In this document: one piece after another, positions 39,599 through 41,651 of the stretch
How positions within the stretch are numbered: position 1 is the stretch's first letter
How the letters are laid out: each line of letters starts with the position of its first letter
Assembly (NCBI GenBank): GCA_028281785.1
Contig: JANQJG010000034.1
Coordinates: 1-41,651 of the forward strand
Length of the DNA: 41,651 nucleotides
From: Rhodospirillales bacterium
Lineage (GTDB): Bacteria > Pseudomonadota > Alphaproteobacteria > Rhodospirillales > Shumkoniaceae
Direction of reading: 5' to 3'
The notes under the pieces: model-generated
What the model was told of the DNA's origin: nothing
Database searches by the model: none
The model's input: the letters and a program-made list of their open reading frames with translations, nothing else
Position numbers and translations under genes: made by a program

Positions 39599-41651
39599 AT
39601 GAACGACCCGACCTCATGGAAAGACCGCCCTGTCCGCGAAGACCTCGGGGCCTGCCTGTACTCCTTCGTGGTGATCGCCGACACCCATGTCGATCTGGAG
39701 GACGGCCCCTCCTCCTCGCCCTTTCCCGTCAATGCCCTGACCAACAAGCGAACCCGCTACTGCGTCCAGGACATTCTGAGGTTGAGCGAGCAACTGGGCT
39801 CCCTCGCCCCGAAGTTCGTTTTGCATCTCGGGGACCTCATTCATCCGGTGCCGTCGATGCCCAGCTATGCCGACGCGGCCCGGGACTACAAACAGATCGT
39901 CGGCCGCCTGAACGTCCCGGTCTATTCCATCCCCGGCAATCACGATGTCGGCGACAAGCCCGTGGACTGGGCCCCGGCCGGCGTCGTTCGGGACGATTAC
40001 CTGACCCAATGGGAACGGACGTTCGGCAAGCATTTCCAGTCCTTCGATTACGATGATTGCCATTTCGCCCTGATCAACGCCGAGGTCATCAACTCCGGCC
40101 TCGCCCTGGAAGCCGAGCAACGGGCTTGGCTGGAGCGGGATTTGGCTGCCCATGCCGGCCGGCGTCTATTCCTGTGCCTCCACTACCCGCCTTATTTGAC
40201 CGAGCCTCGGGAAATCGAGAACTACGACAACCTCGCCGAGCCCGGACGAAGTTGGATCCTGGACCTCTTGCAACGCCACGAGGTCGAGGTTCTGTTCGCC
40301 GGGCATGTCCATCACTTCTGGTACAACCGGTATGTCGAAACCGATTGCTACCTCCTGCCCTCGACCTCCTTCACGCGCCAGGATTTCAGCGAGATGTTCC
40401 GGGTCGCGCCGTGGGCGGAGGCACAGGACGGCCGCAACGACCAGGGCAAGGTCGGCTACTTTCTCGTCTTCGTCTTCGAGAACGGGCATGTCTGCCACCT
40501 CCGCCGCACCGACGGTCTCCTGCTTGGGAAAGGCGAACGGCTTCCGGTCTCGCCGCCCCGGATCGCCACCTGTCACACGCGGGAAATCGGCGGAACGACC
40601 CTCGGTTTCGATCTCCGCCACCCCTGGGCCGAAACCACGGAGATCGCGCCATCGGGGGCGCTCGACGACTTTCACCGCAAACGCATGAGGAACGACTATC
40701 CGGTCCTCGCCCTGTGGGATATGGGCGCGCGGAACCTGCGCGTTCCGCTCCACGATTTCAGGGATGCGCCGGTCCGCGATCGGATCGGCGCCATGACCCA
40801 TATGGGCCACCGGTTCATCGTCATCAGCCAGGGCATTCCGAGTGCGGAGGACCAACGGCTTCTCATCGACAACCAGGACCTGATTTCCCGATGGGAAGTC
40901 GTGCTCGCCCCGCATCGAATGGAGGACGCCCTCCCCGCCCTTCGCCGCGTCAAGGACGCCGTCGCGTTTCCCATCTTCCTGGGCCACCTTCGGACCAAGG
41001 CCGACATCGTCAAGCAAGGGCAGCCCTACTTCCACCGCATCACCTATGGCTTCGTACCGGCGGACCGGGACGAGATCGCGCGGCTGGCCCGGCACGCCGA
41101 CATCGGCGCCATCTTCTCGGGCTTCCTTTTCCGTGTCGGCCGGGACGAGTCTCCCTGGGCACGGATCACGGAGGTTGCCGAGCTGGCTTCTGGCCTCGGG
41201 CTTGGCGCGTCCGTGACCGTTTTCATGGGCGACAACAACCCGGCCCGCCACCAATGCGACGACCTCGCCAACGCCAACCGCATGGCTGAAGGTCTGGCGG
41301 CGGCCGCGTGCAATCCGGGACGGGAGGTGTTTATCGACACCTTCATGGATCTCGACCGCGGCCACAGCGTCCGCAACGGCGTCATCGACCGGGAATGCAA
41401 TCCGCGGCTGGGCTACCGCGTCACGCGGAATTTGCACGCCGTCTTCAACGGCCTTTCGGCCCCGCTCGAAGGGGCCGGCGCCGGAACCTTCGCGGGCGGC
41501 GCCTGGGTCGCGCTGCGCGAAGGCGCGGCGACCCACGTCCTGGTCATGCCGTCGGAGCCGGTGCGCGAGGCCGCCCTTCCCGCCGCCCTGCTCGGGAACG
41601 GGACCGCGGGGACCGCCCGCTTGATCGACCTTTCGACGGGCGGTGTCGGGG
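39599..41651 (+). CDS. Metallophosphoesterase fused to a TIM-barrel-like domain (3' end outside window)
   Basis: A frame of at least 684 codons runs to the window end without a stop. Residues about 20-270 are a calcineurin-like metallophosphoesterase with all metal motifs: D28-x-H30 (IADTHVD), D79 (HLGDLIHP), GNHD at 113-116, H195 (CLHYPPY) and GHVHH at 235-239. This domain hydrolyses phosphomono- or diesters. Residues about 365 to 610 look like an eight-strand TIM barrel of glycosidase type (WDMGARNLRVPL, VVLAPHRMEDAL, IDTFMDLDRGH near 580), followed by a beta-like tail. I cannot name this second part. The start codon is 1 nt after the sulfatase stop, so they form one operon. Confidence 0.85.
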   Translation, partial: MNDPTSWKDRPVREDLGACLYSFVVIADTHVDLEDGPSSSPFPVNALTNKRTRYCVQDILRLSEQLGSLAPKFVLHLGDLIHPVPSMPSYADAARDYKQIVGRLNVPVYSIPGNHDVGDKPVDWAPAGVVRDDYLTQWERTFGKHFQSFDYDDCHFALINAEVINSGLALEAEQRAWLERDLAAHAGRRLFLCLHYPPYLTEPREIENYDNLAEPGRSWILDLLQRHEVEVLFAGHVHHFWYNRYVETDCYLLPSTSFTRQDFSEMFRVAPWAEAQDGRNDQGKVGYFLVFVFENGHVCHLRRTDGLLLGKGERLPVSPPRIATCHTREIGGTTLGFDLRHPWAETTEIAPSGALDDFHRKRMRNDYPVLALWDMGARNLRVPLHDFRDAPVRDRIGAMTHMGHRFIVISQGIPSAEDQRLLIDNQDLISRWEVVLAPHRMEDALPALRRVKDAVAFPIFLGHLRTKADIVKQGQPYFHRITYGFVPADRDEIARLARHADIGAIFSGFLFRVGRDESPWARITEVAELASGLGLGASVTVFMGDNNPARHQCDDLANANRMAEGLAAAACNPGREVFIDTFMDLDRGHSVRNGVIDRECNPRLGYRVTRNLHAVFNGLSAPLEGAGAGTFAGGAWVALREGAATHVLVMPSEPVREAALPAALLGNGTAGTARLIDLSTGGVG

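Noticed and set aside
37759-39747. 662-codon minus-strand open frame opposite the second sulfatase
   Set aside because: Shadow. The plus strand carries CAPSR and DHGE sulfatase motifs.
40166-41536. 456-codon minus-strand open frame opposite the phosphoesterase
   Set aside because: The plus strand carries all five metallophosphoesterase metal motifs in one continuous frame that simply runs off the window.

Overview
The window is a high-GC stretch of bacterial chromosome. TRAP transporters in both DctPQM and TAXI forms, ROK and LysR regulators, sulfatases, and abundant dispersed palindromic intergenic repeats suggest an alphaproteobacterium (Rhodospirillales/Hyphomicrobiales-like). That placement is inferred from gene content and style; there is no rRNA or marker gene in the window.

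Layout. (1) 1-6866, minus strand: a P2-type cation ATPase, a VOC protein and a DctM-DctQ-DctP TRAP transporter read in order P, Q, M. (2) 6867-7654: a gene-free block packed with palindromes and repeats. (3) 7655-15581: a catabolic-looking set. A VOC protein, a YHS protein and a three-domain PPOX/FNR/2Fe-2S flavoprotein lie on the minus strand, divergent from a LysR regulator. They are followed by a small ABM-like protein, an SDR, a nitrilase-superfamily amidohydrolase and a CAD-type zinc alcohol dehydrogenase. (4) 15582-19123: a small membrane peptide, a secreted Asp/Ser/Gly-repeat protein, a DapA-superfamily lyase with an altered active site, and a pirin. (5) 19156-24005: an accessory island. 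It holds vapBC, the C-terminal remnant of a third sulfatase, higA with only the tail of higB, an N6-adenine methyltransferase overlapping a probable restriction endonuclease (both visibly lower in GC than their surroundings), and an acetoacetate-decarboxylase-like fragment split by a MITE-like double hairpin. (6) 24045-27529: an unidentified exported protein, then a strong-looking promoter driving a 70-aa secreted peptide and a 552-aa polytopic membrane protein of unknown function. (7) 27606-41651: two adjacent, related cassettes. Cassette A (all minus) is ROK regulator, fused TAXI-TRAP permease, TAXI binding protein, choline-sulfatase-like enzyme. Cassette B has a TAXI binding protein and fused permease on minus, divergent from ROK regulator, sulfatase and a large metallophosphoesterase that runs off the window on plus.

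The two cassettes look like complete uptake-plus-desulfation units for organosulfate ligands, each under its own ROK repressor. Both ROK genes have nearly the same promoter/operator layout (TTGACG -35, then a 25-bp palindrome of type TTATAAC-N9-GTTATAA that contains the -10). This points to autoregulation and possibly to cross-talk. The metallophosphoesterase, with an extra C-terminal region that looks like a TIM-barrel glycosidase, suggests that cassette B handles a ligand bearing both phosphate and sulfate esters, or a glycoside. The substrate cannot be read from the sequence.
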